DNA of 64,000 nucleotides from NCBI RefSeq assembly GCF_023373525.1, contig NZ_CP097218.1, positions 3,782,001 to 3,846,000 of the forward strand, read 5' to 3'. The DNA is from Brachybacterium kimchii. Its GTDB lineage: Bacteria; Actinomycetota; Actinomycetes; Actinomycetales; Dermabacteraceae. Below, piece by piece: positions 34,976-43,302 of the stretch. Below the pieces are notes generated by a model that saw only the letters and a list, made by a program, of their open reading frames with translations, ran no database searches and was not told the DNA's origin. Made by a program: the position numbers and the translations under genes. Position 1 is the stretch's first letter. Each line of letters opens with the position of its first letter.

Positions 34976-35659
34976 ATGGGCCTCCGCGATCACCTCGACT
35001 CCCGCCTCGGCACCGCTGCGTCGCGGGTGATGCACGACCTGAACGCCCGGCACCCGTGGAGCCACAACGACCACTTCCACGGCTGGATCCTGCATGAGCT
35101 GCCGGAGCGTCGGCGCGCGGCGCTCGACGTCGGCTGCGGACGCGGCGGGCTGCTCGCCGAGCTCGCGCCCTGGTTCGATCGCGTCGCGGGGATCGACCGC
35201 GACGCCGGGATGCGCGAGGCCGCTGCACGACGCACGGCGGACCTCCCGCAGGTGGACGTCCTGGACACGCGCCTCGAGGACCTCGAGGGGCCCTTCGACC
35301 TGATCACGATGATCGCGGTGCTGCATCACCTGGACCTCGAGCAGGCGCTGACTCGGGTGCGGGATCTCCTCGCCCCCGGCGGGCGCTTCCTCTGCGTGGG
35401 CCTCGCACCGCCCGCCTCGGTGCGCGACCAGGCCTGGGAGATGGCGTCGATGGTGACGAATCCGCTGATCGGCGCGGTGAAGCACCCCTGGCCCGCGCGA
35501 CGGGGCCCGGGAGTCGACGACGGGGACGAGCCCCCGATCAAGGACCCCGGCATCCCGCTGGACGAGATCGTGCGACGGGCCGCCCCGATCCTCCCGGGGC
35601 TGAGGGCGCGACGCCGCCTGGCCTTCCGCCACACCCTCGAATGGACCCGGCCCGTGTGA
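34976..35659 (+). CDS. Class I SAM-dependent methyltransferase
   Basis: This 227-residue methyltransferase has SAM motif I ALDVGCGRGGLLAEL (about residues 45-59), the acidic end of the second strand in VAGIDRDAGM, DLITMIAVLHHLD at strand four and LAPGGRFLCVG. The substrate is unknown. It is transcribed divergently from the GH15-like gene. Confidence 0.9.
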   Translation: MGLRDHLDSRLGTAASRVMHDLNARHPWSHNDHFHGWILHELPERRRAALDVGCGRGGLLAELAPWFDRVAGIDRDAGMREAAARRTADLPQVDVLDTRLEDLEGPFDLITMIAVLHHLDLEQALTRVRDLLAPGGRFLCVGLAPPASVRDQAWEMASMVTNPLIGAVKHPWPARRGPGVDDGDEPPIKDPGIPLDEIVRRAAPILPGLRARRRLAFRHTLEWTRPV

Positions 35660-35668
35660 ACCCGGCGG

Positions 35669-35696
35669 CGTCGGGCCCTGCGCCGTCGGGCCCTGC
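35669..35696. repeat. 13-bp tandem direct repeat
   Basis: CGTCGGGCCCTGC is repeated at 35669-35681 and 35684-35696. A looser second pair around CGCGGCCG follows. It lies between the methyltransferase and DoxX genes. Confidence 0.7.
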
Positions 35697-35739
35697 ACCA
35701 CGCGGCCGGCCCCTGTACCGCGCGGCCGTCCCGCGGGCA

Positions 35740-35745
35740 TAGCCT
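35740..35745 (+). promoter_or_regulatory. -10 element of leaderless DoxX gene
   Basis: TAGCCT ends 6 nt before the ATG at 35752; no Shine-Dalgarno is present. Confidence 0.45.
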
Positions 35746-35751
35746 GGGGCG

Positions 35752-36135
35752 ATGAGCCACCCCGCGCGCACCCGCAGATTCCTCACCGTCCTGCTCGCCG
35801 GAGCCGGGGTCATGCACTTCGCGAGGCCGGCGCCCTTCGACAGCATCGTGCCGCCCGTGCTGCCCGGAAGGGCCCGCTCCTACACCTATGCCTCGGGCGT
35901 CGCGGAGCTCGCGGTCGCCGGGCTGCTGGCGGCGCCCGCCACCCGGCGTCTGGGCGGGGCGGCCTCGGTCGCGCTGTTCGTCGCGGTGTTCCCCGCGAAC
36001 GTGCAGATGGCGTGGGACTCCCGGCACGCCTCCGCGGTGCAGCGGGCGATCGCCGTCGGGCGCCTGCCGCTGCAGGGCGTGCTGGTCGCCCAGGGGCTCA
36101 GCGTCGCGCGGGACGGCGCTCCCGCATCGCGATGA
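35752..36135 (+). CDS. DoxX-family membrane protein
   Basis: This 127-residue protein has three or four hydrophobic helices and the DoxX-like pattern GVMHFARPAPFDSIVPP, YASGVAELAVAGLL and VFPANVQMAWDSR. DoxX proteins are small membrane proteins linked to redox chemistry in some bacteria; here the function is unknown. Its last 38 bp overlap the end of the convergent MFS gene. Confidence 0.85.
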   Translation: MSHPARTRRFLTVLLAGAGVMHFARPAPFDSIVPPVLPGRARSYTYASGVAELAVAGLLAAPATRRLGGAASVALFVAVFPANVQMAWDSRHASAVQRAIAVGRLPLQGVLVAQGLSVARDGAPASR

Positions 36136-37633
36136 CCACCATCGCGGCGGCGGCCACCATGAGCACGACGCCCACGCCCGCCGTATAGGCGACGCCGGAG
36201 TCGAAGGCCTCCCGGGCCGAGCTCAGCAGCGCCTCGCCCGTCGCGCCGCCCAGCGAGCGGGCCGCGTCGGTCGCGCCGCCCAGGGTCTGCCCGGCGGCGT
36301 CGGCCGCTCCGCCGCTCAGCGCCGTCGGCACCTCGACATGCGCGCGGAAGGCCGCGTTGAGGATCGAGCCGAGGATCGCCGTGCCCAGCACCGCGCCCGT
36401 CTCGTAGGCGGTCTCCGAGATCGCCGAGGCCGCGCCCGCCCTGCGCGCAGGAACGGCGCCGAGGATCTCGTCGTTCGAGATGGTCTCCGCGGTGCCGACG
36501 CCCGCACCGACCACGGCGAAGGCGAGCACGAGCGCCCCGTCGGACCCGGCCGTGCCGGTGACCAGCACGATCCCGTAGCCGACGGCGTTCATGAGCAGTC
36601 CCGCCGCCATCGCGTGAGCGGGGCGGACCCGCGGCACCACGCGCACCACGAGCAGGCCGGCCACGATCGTGACCACGAGCCCCGGCAGCAGGAGCAGACC
36701 CGCCTGCATGGGGGAGCGACCGCTCACGAGCTGCAGGTGCTGGGAGAGGAAGTACAGGAACCCGACCAGCGAGAACACGCTCAGCAGGTTCGCCGTCACC
36801 GAGGCGCTGAAGGCGGGGATGGTGAACAGGCGCACGTCGAGCATGGGCTGCTCGCGCGTGACCTGGCGGCGCACGAAGGCGACGCCCGCGAGCACGGCGA
36901 TGCTCGCGGCCAGCACGACGGGGAGGGAGACGCCCGCGTCGGCCGCGGTCTTGATCGCCCAGACGAAGGGCGTCATGGTCGCCATCACCAGCACGATGCT
37001 CAGCGGGTCGACGGGGCCCGGCTGCGGGTCGCGCGACTCGGGCACGAGGATCGGCGCGAGCGCGAGCAGCGGCACCAGCATCGGCAGGGCCAGCAGGAAC
37101 ACCGAGCCCCACCACAGGTGCTCGAGCAGGAAGCCGCCCAGGATCGGGCCCAGCGCCGCGCCGCCCGAGAACCCGGCCGCCCACAGCGCGATCGCGGTGC
37201 GGCGCTCGCGCGGGTCCTCGAAGATGTTGCGGATCAGCGAGAGCGTCGCGGGCATGAGCATGGAGCCGAACAGACCCATCGCCGCGCGCAGGCCGATGAG
37301 CGCGAGGGCGCTCGGCGCGAAGGCCGCGAGTGCGGAGACTGCTGCGAAGCCCGCGGCGCCGATCAGCAGCAGCCGACGGCGGCCGATGCGGTCGCCCAGG
37401 CTGCCCATCGGCACCAGGAGGCCGGCCAGCAGCAGCGGATAGATGTCGACGATCCACAGCAGCGCCGTCCCCGACGGCCGCAGCGACTCGGAGATCGCGG
37501 GCAGCGCGAAGGACAGCACGGTGTTGTCCACCGACACCAGCAGCACGGGAAGCATCAGCACCACGAGGGCGGCCCAGCGCCGTCGCGGCGAGGTCGACGT
37601 GCCGATCACCGGGATGGGGCTCGTGATGGTCAT
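36098..37633 (-). CDS. MFS drug-exporter-type transporter (DHA2-like, 14 TM)
   Basis: This 511-residue transporter has the MFS signature GDRIGRRRLLLIG between helices 2 and 3 and the antiporter motif region GAALGPILGGFLLE. About fourteen helices match the DHA2 family of proton-coupled exporters. AAGGAGG precedes the ATG by 6-7 nt. It diverges from a TetR gene whose operator lies inside this gene's promoter, so the substrate is probably the TetR ligand. The tail overlaps the DoxX gene. Confidence 0.92.
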   Translation of the reverse strand: MTITSPIPVIGTSTSPRRRWAALVVLMLPVLLVSVDNTVLSFALPAISESLRPSGTALLWIVDIYPLLLAGLLVPMGSLGDRIGRRRLLLIGAAGFAAVSALAAFAPSALALIGLRAAMGLFGSMLMPATLSLIRNIFEDPRERRTAIALWAAGFSGGAALGPILGGFLLEHLWWGSVFLLALPMLVPLLALAPILVPESRDPQPGPVDPLSIVLVMATMTPFVWAIKTAADAGVSLPVVLAASIAVLAGVAFVRRQVTREQPMLDVRLFTIPAFSASVTANLLSVFSLVGFLYFLSQHLQLVSGRSPMQAGLLLLPGLVVTIVAGLLVVRVVPRVRPAHAMAAGLLMNAVGYGIVLVTGTAGSDGALVLAFAVVGAGVGTAETISNDEILGAVPARRAGAASAISETAYETGAVLGTAILGSILNAAFRAHVEVPTALSGGAADAAGQTLGGATDAARSLGGATGEALLSSAREAFDSGVAYTAGVGVVLMVAAAAMVVIAMRERRPARR

Positions 37634-37743
37634 GGTCTTCCTCCTTCGGTGCGGCGGGTGCGCGGGATGCGGTGGATGCAGAGTGTGCGGGTCGCGCGAG
37701 ATGCGGGGTCGACGGGCACAGGGCGCCTCGCGTCGACCGCTCC

Positions 37744-37772
37744 AGACTAAACCGTCCAGACGGTACAGTAAA
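37744..37772 (-). promoter_or_regulatory. MFS promoter with embedded TetR operator
   Basis: On the minus strand -35 TTTACT (37767-37772) and -10 TAGTCT (37744-37749) are 17 bp apart. The perfect dyad ACCGTCCAGACGGT (37751-37764) fills the spacer, so repressor binding would block RNA polymerase directly. Confidence 0.65.
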
Positions 37773-37782
37773 CAGCGGGGCC

Positions 37783-37788
37783 TATGGT
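37783..37788 (+). promoter_or_regulatory. -10 element of leaderless tetR gene
   Basis: TATGGT ends 7 nt before the ATG at 37796. The -35 region would overlap the right half of the TetR operator, which would allow autoregulation. Confidence 0.45.
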
Positions 37789-37795
37789 GTGAGTC

Positions 37796-38335
37796 ATGTC
37801 CGCACGTGAAGACGTCCTCGACGCCCTCGAGGAGATCCTCATCCGCGACGGGGAGCGCGCCGCGACCCTCGACGCCGTCGCCGCTCAGGCCGGGGTCTCC
37901 AAGGGCGGGCTGCTCTACCACTTCGGCTCCCAGCGGGCCCTCGTGGAGGGACTCGCCGAGCGGATGCGCGAGCGCGCCGCGCAGGACGTCGAGCTCATGG
38001 CCGAGGCGTCCGACGGCCCCTCCGCCTACTTCGTGCGCACCTCCGTCTTCGAGGACACCCCGTTCGACCGCACGCTCGTGGCCGCGACCCGCCTCTCCGG
38101 CAGGGACGACGCCCCCGTGCACCAGGCCTTCGCCGACATGCGCGAGGGCTGGCTCGCGCTGATCCGCGAGGAGGTCGGCGACGACGCCCGAGCCGAGGCG
38201 ATCATGCTGATCGGCGACGGGCTCTACTACAACGCCGTCCTCGACCCCGCGTTCCAGGCGGGCGACGCCGTGCGCGCGAAGGCCATGCAGGGGCTGCTCG
38301 GCGTCGTCGCGCAGCTGCGCGACGGCACGGCGTGA
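37796..38335 (+). CDS. TetR-family repressor
   Basis: This 179-residue regulator has the TetR helix-turn-helix in its first 50 residues (RAATLDAVAAQAGVSKGGLLYHF) and an all-helical ligand-binding C-terminal domain. It diverges from the MFS exporter, and a 14-bp dyad lies between them. The inferred role is ligand-relieved repression of exporter and self. Confidence 0.92.
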   Translation: MSAREDVLDALEEILIRDGERAATLDAVAAQAGVSKGGLLYHFGSQRALVEGLAERMRERAAQDVELMAEASDGPSAYFVRTSVFEDTPFDRTLVAATRLSGRDDAPVHQAFADMREGWLALIREEVGDDARAEAIMLIGDGLYYNAVLDPAFQAGDAVRAKAMQGLLGVVAQLRDGTA

Positions 38336-38391
38336 ACGCGGGCGCGGTATGAGCACGGGCGCGGCGTGAGCTCGGGTCTGGCGTGAGGAGG
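38326..38391 (+). repeat. Degenerate direct repeats after the TetR gene
   Basis: Imperfect units of about 17-18 nt (GCGTGAACGCGGGCGCG, GTATGAGCACGGGCGCG, GCGTGAGCTCGGGTCTG, GCGTGAGGAG) run from the end of the TetR gene to the Shine-Dalgarno of the next gene. They look like a small local amplification. Confidence 0.5.
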
Positions 38392-38399
38392 GCTCCGAC

Positions 38400-39482
38400 G
38401 TGAGGGCCGCAGGGCCGCCCGCGACCGAGCGCGAGGTGGGCGGCGCACTGCTGCTGTCGGCCCTCGCGCTGGTCCTGCTGCTCGCCTCGACCTGGATCCT
38501 CGTCGCCATCGCGCTGCAGGATGCCCCGGTCCCTCTCGTCTCCGCAGGCCGCAGCGTCTTCGTCGTCATGGGCCTCGGTGTGCTCGCCTCTCTCGCCTCC
38601 CGCAGGGGGCGGACGGGCGGCGAGCAGGGCCACGCCGCGTCGTCCGCGGACGCAGTGCCCGCCGTGCCGACGGCGCCTGCCGTGCCGGCGATGCCGGCGC
38701 GCACCACGGTGCTGCTCGCGCTCACCGGAGTCACCGGGTACACGATCGCCTCGACCGCAGCGATCGCCCTCGCCGGTCCCGACATGCCCGCGCTGATCCT
38801 CACGCTCGGTCCGGCCGTGGTGATGGCGATGGAGGCCGCGAGCGGGCCGGCGCGCGCACACCGCCGCGAGGTCGTGGCCACGCTCGCCGCGGTCGTCGCG
38901 ACCGCTCTCTACGTCGCGGCGCGACCCGGTGGCGAGGGCGGTGGCGGGCATCCGTTCGCCGGTGCGGTCTGCGCCCTCGCGGCGATGCTCCTCATCTCCT
39001 GGTACGGCGTCGCCTTCTCCCGCGCGAATCGTGGGTTCAACGGGTCCATGGCGCGCAGGATCCTCCCGATCCACGCGATCGGCGTGGTCCCGCTGATGCT
39101 CTGGGCCGCCGCAGCGATGCTCGGCGGGGATCGCCTCACCCTGCGCGCACTGCTCGTGCTGGTGGTGCTCGGGATCGTGGTCTACGTGCCGGTCTACCTG
39201 CTGCAGCACCGGATCATCGTGCGCGCGGGCGCGACCTTCAACGCGCTCCTGGGACTCGTCGTCCCGATCCTCGTCGGCGTCGTCTCGACCCTCCTCGGGA
39301 TGACGGCGCCGCCGGGGCCCCTGCAGTGGTGCGCGGGCCTGATCGCGCTCGCGGCGATGGGGGTCGTCGTCATCTCGCGGACACGGGGCGGGAGCCGATC
39401 GCGCCGGCGTGAGGACGGCGCTGTGGAGTCAGCCGAGACCGGCGGGACAGGCGAGGGCCGGTCCGTCGATCCCTGCTCGTGA
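38400..39482 (+). CDS. EamA/DMT-superfamily transporter-like membrane protein
   Basis: This 360-residue protein has about ten hydrophobic helices in two repeats (for example GVTGYTIASTAAIAL and GATFNALLGLVVPILVG), the layout of drug/metabolite transporters. A loop of Ala/Pro/Val repeats (about 80-105) follows the second helix. It starts at a GTG with GGAG 9 nt upstream. The substrate is unknown. It may be read through from tetR. Confidence 0.75.
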   Translation: MRAAGPPATEREVGGALLLSALALVLLLASTWILVAIALQDAPVPLVSAGRSVFVVMGLGVLASLASRRGRTGGEQGHAASSADAVPAVPTAPAVPAMPARTTVLLALTGVTGYTIASTAAIALAGPDMPALILTLGPAVVMAMEAASGPARAHRREVVATLAAVVATALYVAARPGGEGGGGHPFAGAVCALAAMLLISWYGVAFSRANRGFNGSMARRILPIHAIGVVPLMLWAAAAMLGGDRLTLRALLVLVVLGIVVYVPVYLLQHRIIVRAGATFNALLGLVVPILVGVVSTLLGMTAPPGPLQWCAGLIALAAMGVVVISRTRGGSRSRRREDGAVESAETGGTGEGRSVDPCS

Positions 39483-39506
39483 CGGTCGGCGCCGACGCGG
39501 CGGAGG

Positions 39507-40808
39507 TCAGGACTGCATGCCCTGCACCGAGCTGAGGATCGACTGGGCGGCGTCGTCGAGGGACTGGTTCCCGAAGTAGTAGGCCTGCGACAGCCGGGTG
39601 AAGTCGTCGGAGAAGCCGACACCGGAGGTGGGTGTGACCCGCGGAGTGGGGGCGACCTCCTTCTGCATGTCGCGCGCGAAGTCCAGGCAGATGGTCTCGA
39701 TCTCGTCGAGGTCGGGCTCGATCTCGTCCTGCACGGCGGGGAACCCGGTCACCCCGCGCTCGATCTTCAGGGCCTTGGCGGCGCCGGGATCGGTGAGCAG
39801 GAAGTCCATGAGCATGCCCGCGTTCTGCGCGGACCGGGACCGCGACGAGATCGACCAGTACATCGACGCCTTGTTCACCATCTGGGGGCTGCCGCTGGTC
39901 AGCGCGGGCAGGCGCCATAGCGTCATGTGCGCCTTCGAGGAGGTCTGGAACGTCTGGATCTGCGTGTGGAACTGCAGGTGGAACGCTGATCTTCCGGTGC
40001 CGAACAGCCCCTGTTCGACGCCCGCCGCCGTGTCCTCGATCTGCGCAGAGACGGAGGGGACGGCGCGGGCGTCGACGAGCTTCTTCGAGTAGTCCAGGAA
40101 CGAGGCGATCGTGTCCAGGCTGACCAGGGTCTCGTCGGATCGGGGGAAGACCTGCTCTCCGGACTGGCGCGCCCACGCCGCGAGCTGGTCGCCGCCCTGC
40201 CCGAAGCCGTCCAGGCCCACGATGTCCTTGCCCTCGTCGGCCGCCCACTCGCTGATCTGCGCGGACGTCTGCATGAGGTCGTCCCAGGTCCACGACGTGT
40301 CCTCGGGCGCGTCGACCCCCGACGCCTCGAGGATGTCGGTGTTCACCCCGACCGACAGGATCCCCGTGCCCAGCGGCGCGCCCACGAGCGTCCCGTTCTC
40401 GAGCCGTCCCGTGTCGAGGAGGCTCTTCTCCATGTCGGAGAGATCGAGGACGTCGTCGAGCGTCTCCAGATCGAGCAGGGCGCCGCGGGTCCCGTAGGAG
40501 TCGATGTACTTCTCGTCCATCTGCAGGAGGTCCGGCATGCTCCCGCCCGAGGTCTGGGTCGCGAGCTTGTCCCAGTACCCGGTCCACTCGCTGTACTCGG
40601 GCGTGACCGTGATGCCGCTGTGCGCGTCCTTGAAGAGCCCGAGCGCCTTCTGCGTGAGCTCATGGCGCAGGTCCCCGCCCCACCAGTAGGTGCGCACGGT
40701 GTTCGGATCGCTGTTCGACCTCGAGGGGAGATTCGGCCCGCAGGCGCTCAGTGCCGACGCCGGACCCAGAGCGGTCATCAGCAGCAGGGTCTGGCGACGG
40801 GTGAGCAT
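39507..40808 (-). CDS. Orphan sugar-type ABC substrate-binding lipoprotein
   Basis: This 433-residue extracellular solute-binding family 1 protein has a signal with paired arginines (TRRQTLLLM) and a lipobox LSAC with Cys23 as the lipidation site. The mature protein shows the usual two-lobed CUT1 pattern (YWWGGDLRHELTQKAL, PDLLQMDEKYIDSYG, WTWDDLMQTSAQI). No permease or ATPase gene is adjacent. GGAG lies 7 nt before the ATG. It may serve a transporter elsewhere or be a leftover of a lost operon. Confidence 0.88.
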   Translation of the reverse strand: MLTRRQTLLLMTALGPASALSACGPNLPSRSNSDPNTVRTYWWGGDLRHELTQKALGLFKDAHSGITVTPEYSEWTGYWDKLATQTSGGSMPDLLQMDEKYIDSYGTRGALLDLETLDDVLDLSDMEKSLLDTGRLENGTLVGAPLGTGILSVGVNTDILEASGVDAPEDTSWTWDDLMQTSAQISEWAADEGKDIVGLDGFGQGGDQLAAWARQSGEQVFPRSDETLVSLDTIASFLDYSKKLVDARAVPSVSAQIEDTAAGVEQGLFGTGRSAFHLQFHTQIQTFQTSSKAHMTLWRLPALTSGSPQMVNKASMYWSISSRSRSAQNAGMLMDFLLTDPGAAKALKIERGVTGFPAVQDEIEPDLDEIETICLDFARDMQKEVAPTPRVTPTSGVGFSDDFTRLSQAYYFGNQSLDDAAQSILSSVQGMQS

Positions 40809-40951
40809 TCGGGGCTCCGTTTCGAAGAGGGCGGTGCCGGCGTCGGTGCCGGAGTCGTCTCGATCATGCGGCGCCGGTCGTGGCGAGTCCGCGGACGAGG
40901 AAGCATCGGCGCCTCCCCATGCACCGAGCATGGTCGATCGCCCGGGCATCA

Positions 40952-42847
40952 TCAAGGACGGGCCGAGTCCTGAGCGCCTGCGTGGGCCATGGTGCGCGCA
41001 TCGCTGCTCGGGTCGGGGTCGCCGGCCCCGACCCCAGCCCTCCTGCGCGGGATCAGCCGCGCGGAGTTCAGGATGAACGCCGTCTCGCTGCCCACGTGCA
41101 CGAGCGCCGCGGCCAGTGGGTTCAGCAGTCCGACGGCGGCCAGGACGATCCCGAGCAGGTCCACGGCGATCGTGCCGACGAAGTTCGCCAGCACGATGCG
41201 CCGCGCGCGGCGGGCGATCAGCAGGGTGCGCGCGAGATCCGCCGGGTCGGAGCTGATCAGGACGACGCCCGCTGATTCCTGCGCCACGTCGGTGCCGCTG
41301 CCCATCGCGATCCCGACGTCGGCCCGCAGCAGCGCCGGGGCATCGTTCACGCCGTCTCCGACCATCGCCAGACGGTGCCCGGCGGCGATCTCCGCGTCGA
41401 TCCTGGCGAGCTTCTGCTCTGGCAGCAGACCTGCCTCGACCTCCTCGATGCCCAGCTCCCGGCCGATCACGCGGGCCGTCCCCGGATCGTCTCCGGTCAG
41501 CATGAGCACGCGCAGCCCGTGGCTGCGCAGGGTGCTGATGGCGTGCGCGGAGCCGGGGCGCACGGTGTCCGCGAGCTCGATCGAGCCGCGCAGCTCCCCG
41601 TCGGCCCGCACCTGGATCCTCGAGCCCTCGCCGCTGCCGATCTCCACCAGTGCGCTGGCGACCCGGGCCCGGATCCCACGCCCGGGGAGCGCGGTGAAGT
41701 CGCTCGGCGCGTCCAGTTCGATCCCCATCTCGCGGGCGCGCCGGACCAGTGCGCGGCCCGCAGGATGCTCGGAATACAGCTCCGCGCTGCCCGCGAGGCG
41801 CAGGAGCGCCTTCGCGGACACCCCGTGCGCCGGACGCATCGACACGACCTGGAGATCGCCACTGGTCAGCGTGCCGGTCTTGTCGAAGACCACCGTGTCC
41901 ACCGCGGAGAGCGCCTCGAGCTGCGCGCCTCCCTTGACGAAGGCGCCGGTGCGGGCGGTCCGTGCGATCGCGGCGAGCACCGCGAGCGGCGTGCCGGCGG
42001 CGATCCCGCAGGCGCCGGCCACGAGGATCACGGAGATCGTCGCCGTGAGGTCGCGCGTGAGCAGGAAGGTGACCATGGCGCCCGCGAGCGCGATGTAGAC
42101 GAGCCAGGCGGCGAGGCGGTCGGCCAGGCGCTGCGCCGGAGCCTGGGTCGATTGCGCCTCCCGCACGGCCCGCACGATCCTGCCGTACGAGGAGTCCTCG
42201 CCGACTCGCTCGGCCCGCACCTCGAGCGCACCCATCTGGTTCACCGATCCGGCGTGGACGTCGTCCCCGGGGCCGACGTCCACCGGCAGCGACTCCCCGG
42301 TGATGCGGGAGGCGTCCACGGCGGAGGCCCCCGCGACCACGGTGCCGTCCACGCTCAGCCGCCCGCCGGGGGAGACGAGCACCGTGTCGCCGACGCGGAC
42401 CTCGGCGAGCGGCACCTCCCGGATGTCGGCCTGACCACCCGTGGAGCGCCCGGCACCGCCGCGCCTCACCTGCACGGTCTCGGGCAGGAAGGACATGAGG
42501 TCGGTGAGGGCCTCGCGCCCGCGGTCCATGGAGAGGTCCTCGAGGATCTCGGCTGCGAGCACGAAAGCGGCGATGATCAGGGCCGTCACCCATTCGCCGA
42601 TGGCTGCTGCGGCCGCGATCGCCAGCAGCATCGACAGCTCCATGCTCATGCGTCGCGCGCGCACGTCCTCGAAGGCCTCGCGCAGGATCGGCCAGAGCCC
42701 CACCACGAGGCCGACGAGGGCGACCAGCGGCACCCGCTCGAGCGGCCACGCGGGCAGCAGGGCCGTCGCGATCGCGCACGCCGCGACGAAGGCGGTGCGC
42801 GCGAGATCCGTGCGCTCGATCCGCGAGAGCAGGGGACTGGCGCTCAT
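40952..42847 (-). CDS. P1B-type heavy-metal ATPase with atypical transmembrane metal motif
   Basis: This 631-residue P-type ATPase has DKTGTLTSG, ITGESLPVD, the P1B hallmark HP pair (YSEHPAGRAL) and GDGVNDAPALLRADVG. There is no N-terminal heavy-metal-associated domain. The membrane metal site usually written CPC/SPC reads AGACGIAAGTP, so a single Cys lacks the following Pro-Cys; metal choice may be unusual. Its ATG overlaps the ArsR stop (ATGA). Metal efflux is inferred. Confidence 0.9.
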   Translation of the reverse strand: MSASPLLSRIERTDLARTAFVAACAIATALLPAWPLERVPLVALVGLVVGLWPILREAFEDVRARRMSMELSMLLAIAAAAAIGEWVTALIIAAFVLAAEILEDLSMDRGREALTDLMSFLPETVQVRRGGAGRSTGGQADIREVPLAEVRVGDTVLVSPGGRLSVDGTVVAGASAVDASRITGESLPVDVGPGDDVHAGSVNQMGALEVRAERVGEDSSYGRIVRAVREAQSTQAPAQRLADRLAAWLVYIALAGAMVTFLLTRDLTATISVILVAGACGIAAGTPLAVLAAIARTARTGAFVKGGAQLEALSAVDTVVFDKTGTLTSGDLQVVSMRPAHGVSAKALLRLAGSAELYSEHPAGRALVRRAREMGIELDAPSDFTALPGRGIRARVASALVEIGSGEGSRIQVRADGELRGSIELADTVRPGSAHAISTLRSHGLRVLMLTGDDPGTARVIGRELGIEEVEAGLLPEQKLARIDAEIAAGHRLAMVGDGVNDAPALLRADVGIAMGSGTDVAQESAGVVLISSDPADLARTLLIARRARRIVLANFVGTIAVDLLGIVLAAVGLLNPLAAALVHVGSETAFILNSARLIPRRRAGVGAGDPDPSSDARTMAHAGAQDSARP

Positions 42848-43251
42848 GCGCCCTCACCCGTCGCTCGGCCGGTCCCGCCGCCAGGGCAGGCGCCGCCCGC
42901 GAGATCCTCGCGATGGTGCTCCGGGACCCCGCCGACCACGTGCTGCGCCTGCATGACGGCCTGGGTGACCAGCTGGCGCGCGTGCTCGTCGATGAGGCTG
43001 TAGTAGGCGCGGTTGCCCTCCTGGCGGGCCTGCACGACCTTCCCCCAGCGCAGCTTCGCGAGGTGCTGCGAGATGTTCGTGGGCGACTTGCCGACCCGCT
43101 CGGCGAGGTCGTTGACGGTGAGCTCGCCGCCGCGCAGAGCGAGGATGATCCGGACCCGGGTGGCGTCGGCGAGCAGCGAGAACACCTCCGCCGCGAGGTC
43201 GGCGTACTGGCTGTGCTCGTCGAACGTGCATCTCTTCGTATCTTCGCGCAT
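42844..43251 (-). CDS. ArsR/SmtB-family metal-responsive repressor
   Basis: This 135-residue winged-helix regulator has VFSLLADATRVRIILAL and the recognition region KSPTNISQHLAKLRWGKVV. Possible metal ligands are Cys8 near the N-terminus, the last-helix DEHARQ and QAQH residues (the alpha-5 type site of Zn/Co/Ni sensors), and a His/Cys-containing tail (EHHRED, GGACPGG). It is coupled to the downstream ATPase by ATGA. The ATG lies inside its own operator. Confidence 0.92.
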   Translation of the reverse strand: MREDTKRCTFDEHSQYADLAAEVFSLLADATRVRIILALRGGELTVNDLAERVGKSPTNISQHLAKLRWGKVVQARQEGNRAYYSLIDEHARQLVTQAVMQAQHVVGGVPEHHREDLAGGACPGGGTGRATGEGA

Positions 43252-43263
43252 ACGAAGATAGTA
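43239..43263 (-). promoter_or_regulatory. ArsR operator and leaderless promoter over the start codon
   Basis: TATCTTCG and CGAAGATA (43239-43246, 43253-43260) form an 8-bp dyad around a 6-nt spacer containing the ArsR ATG. A strong -10 TACTAT (minus strand, 43258-43263) ends 6 nt before that ATG. Repressor bound here would cover the -10, the transcription start and the start codon. Confidence 0.65.
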
Positions 43264-43302
43264 GAGGGGGAAAGCGGACGGAGTCCAGATCGCGGCCCTC
43301 GT

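Noticed and set aside
36098-38881. Single 927-codon gene covering the MFS transporter and upstream DNA
   Set aside because: The extra N-terminal part is the reverse of tetR and of the operator region; the MFS start at 37633 has a strong Shine-Dalgarno.
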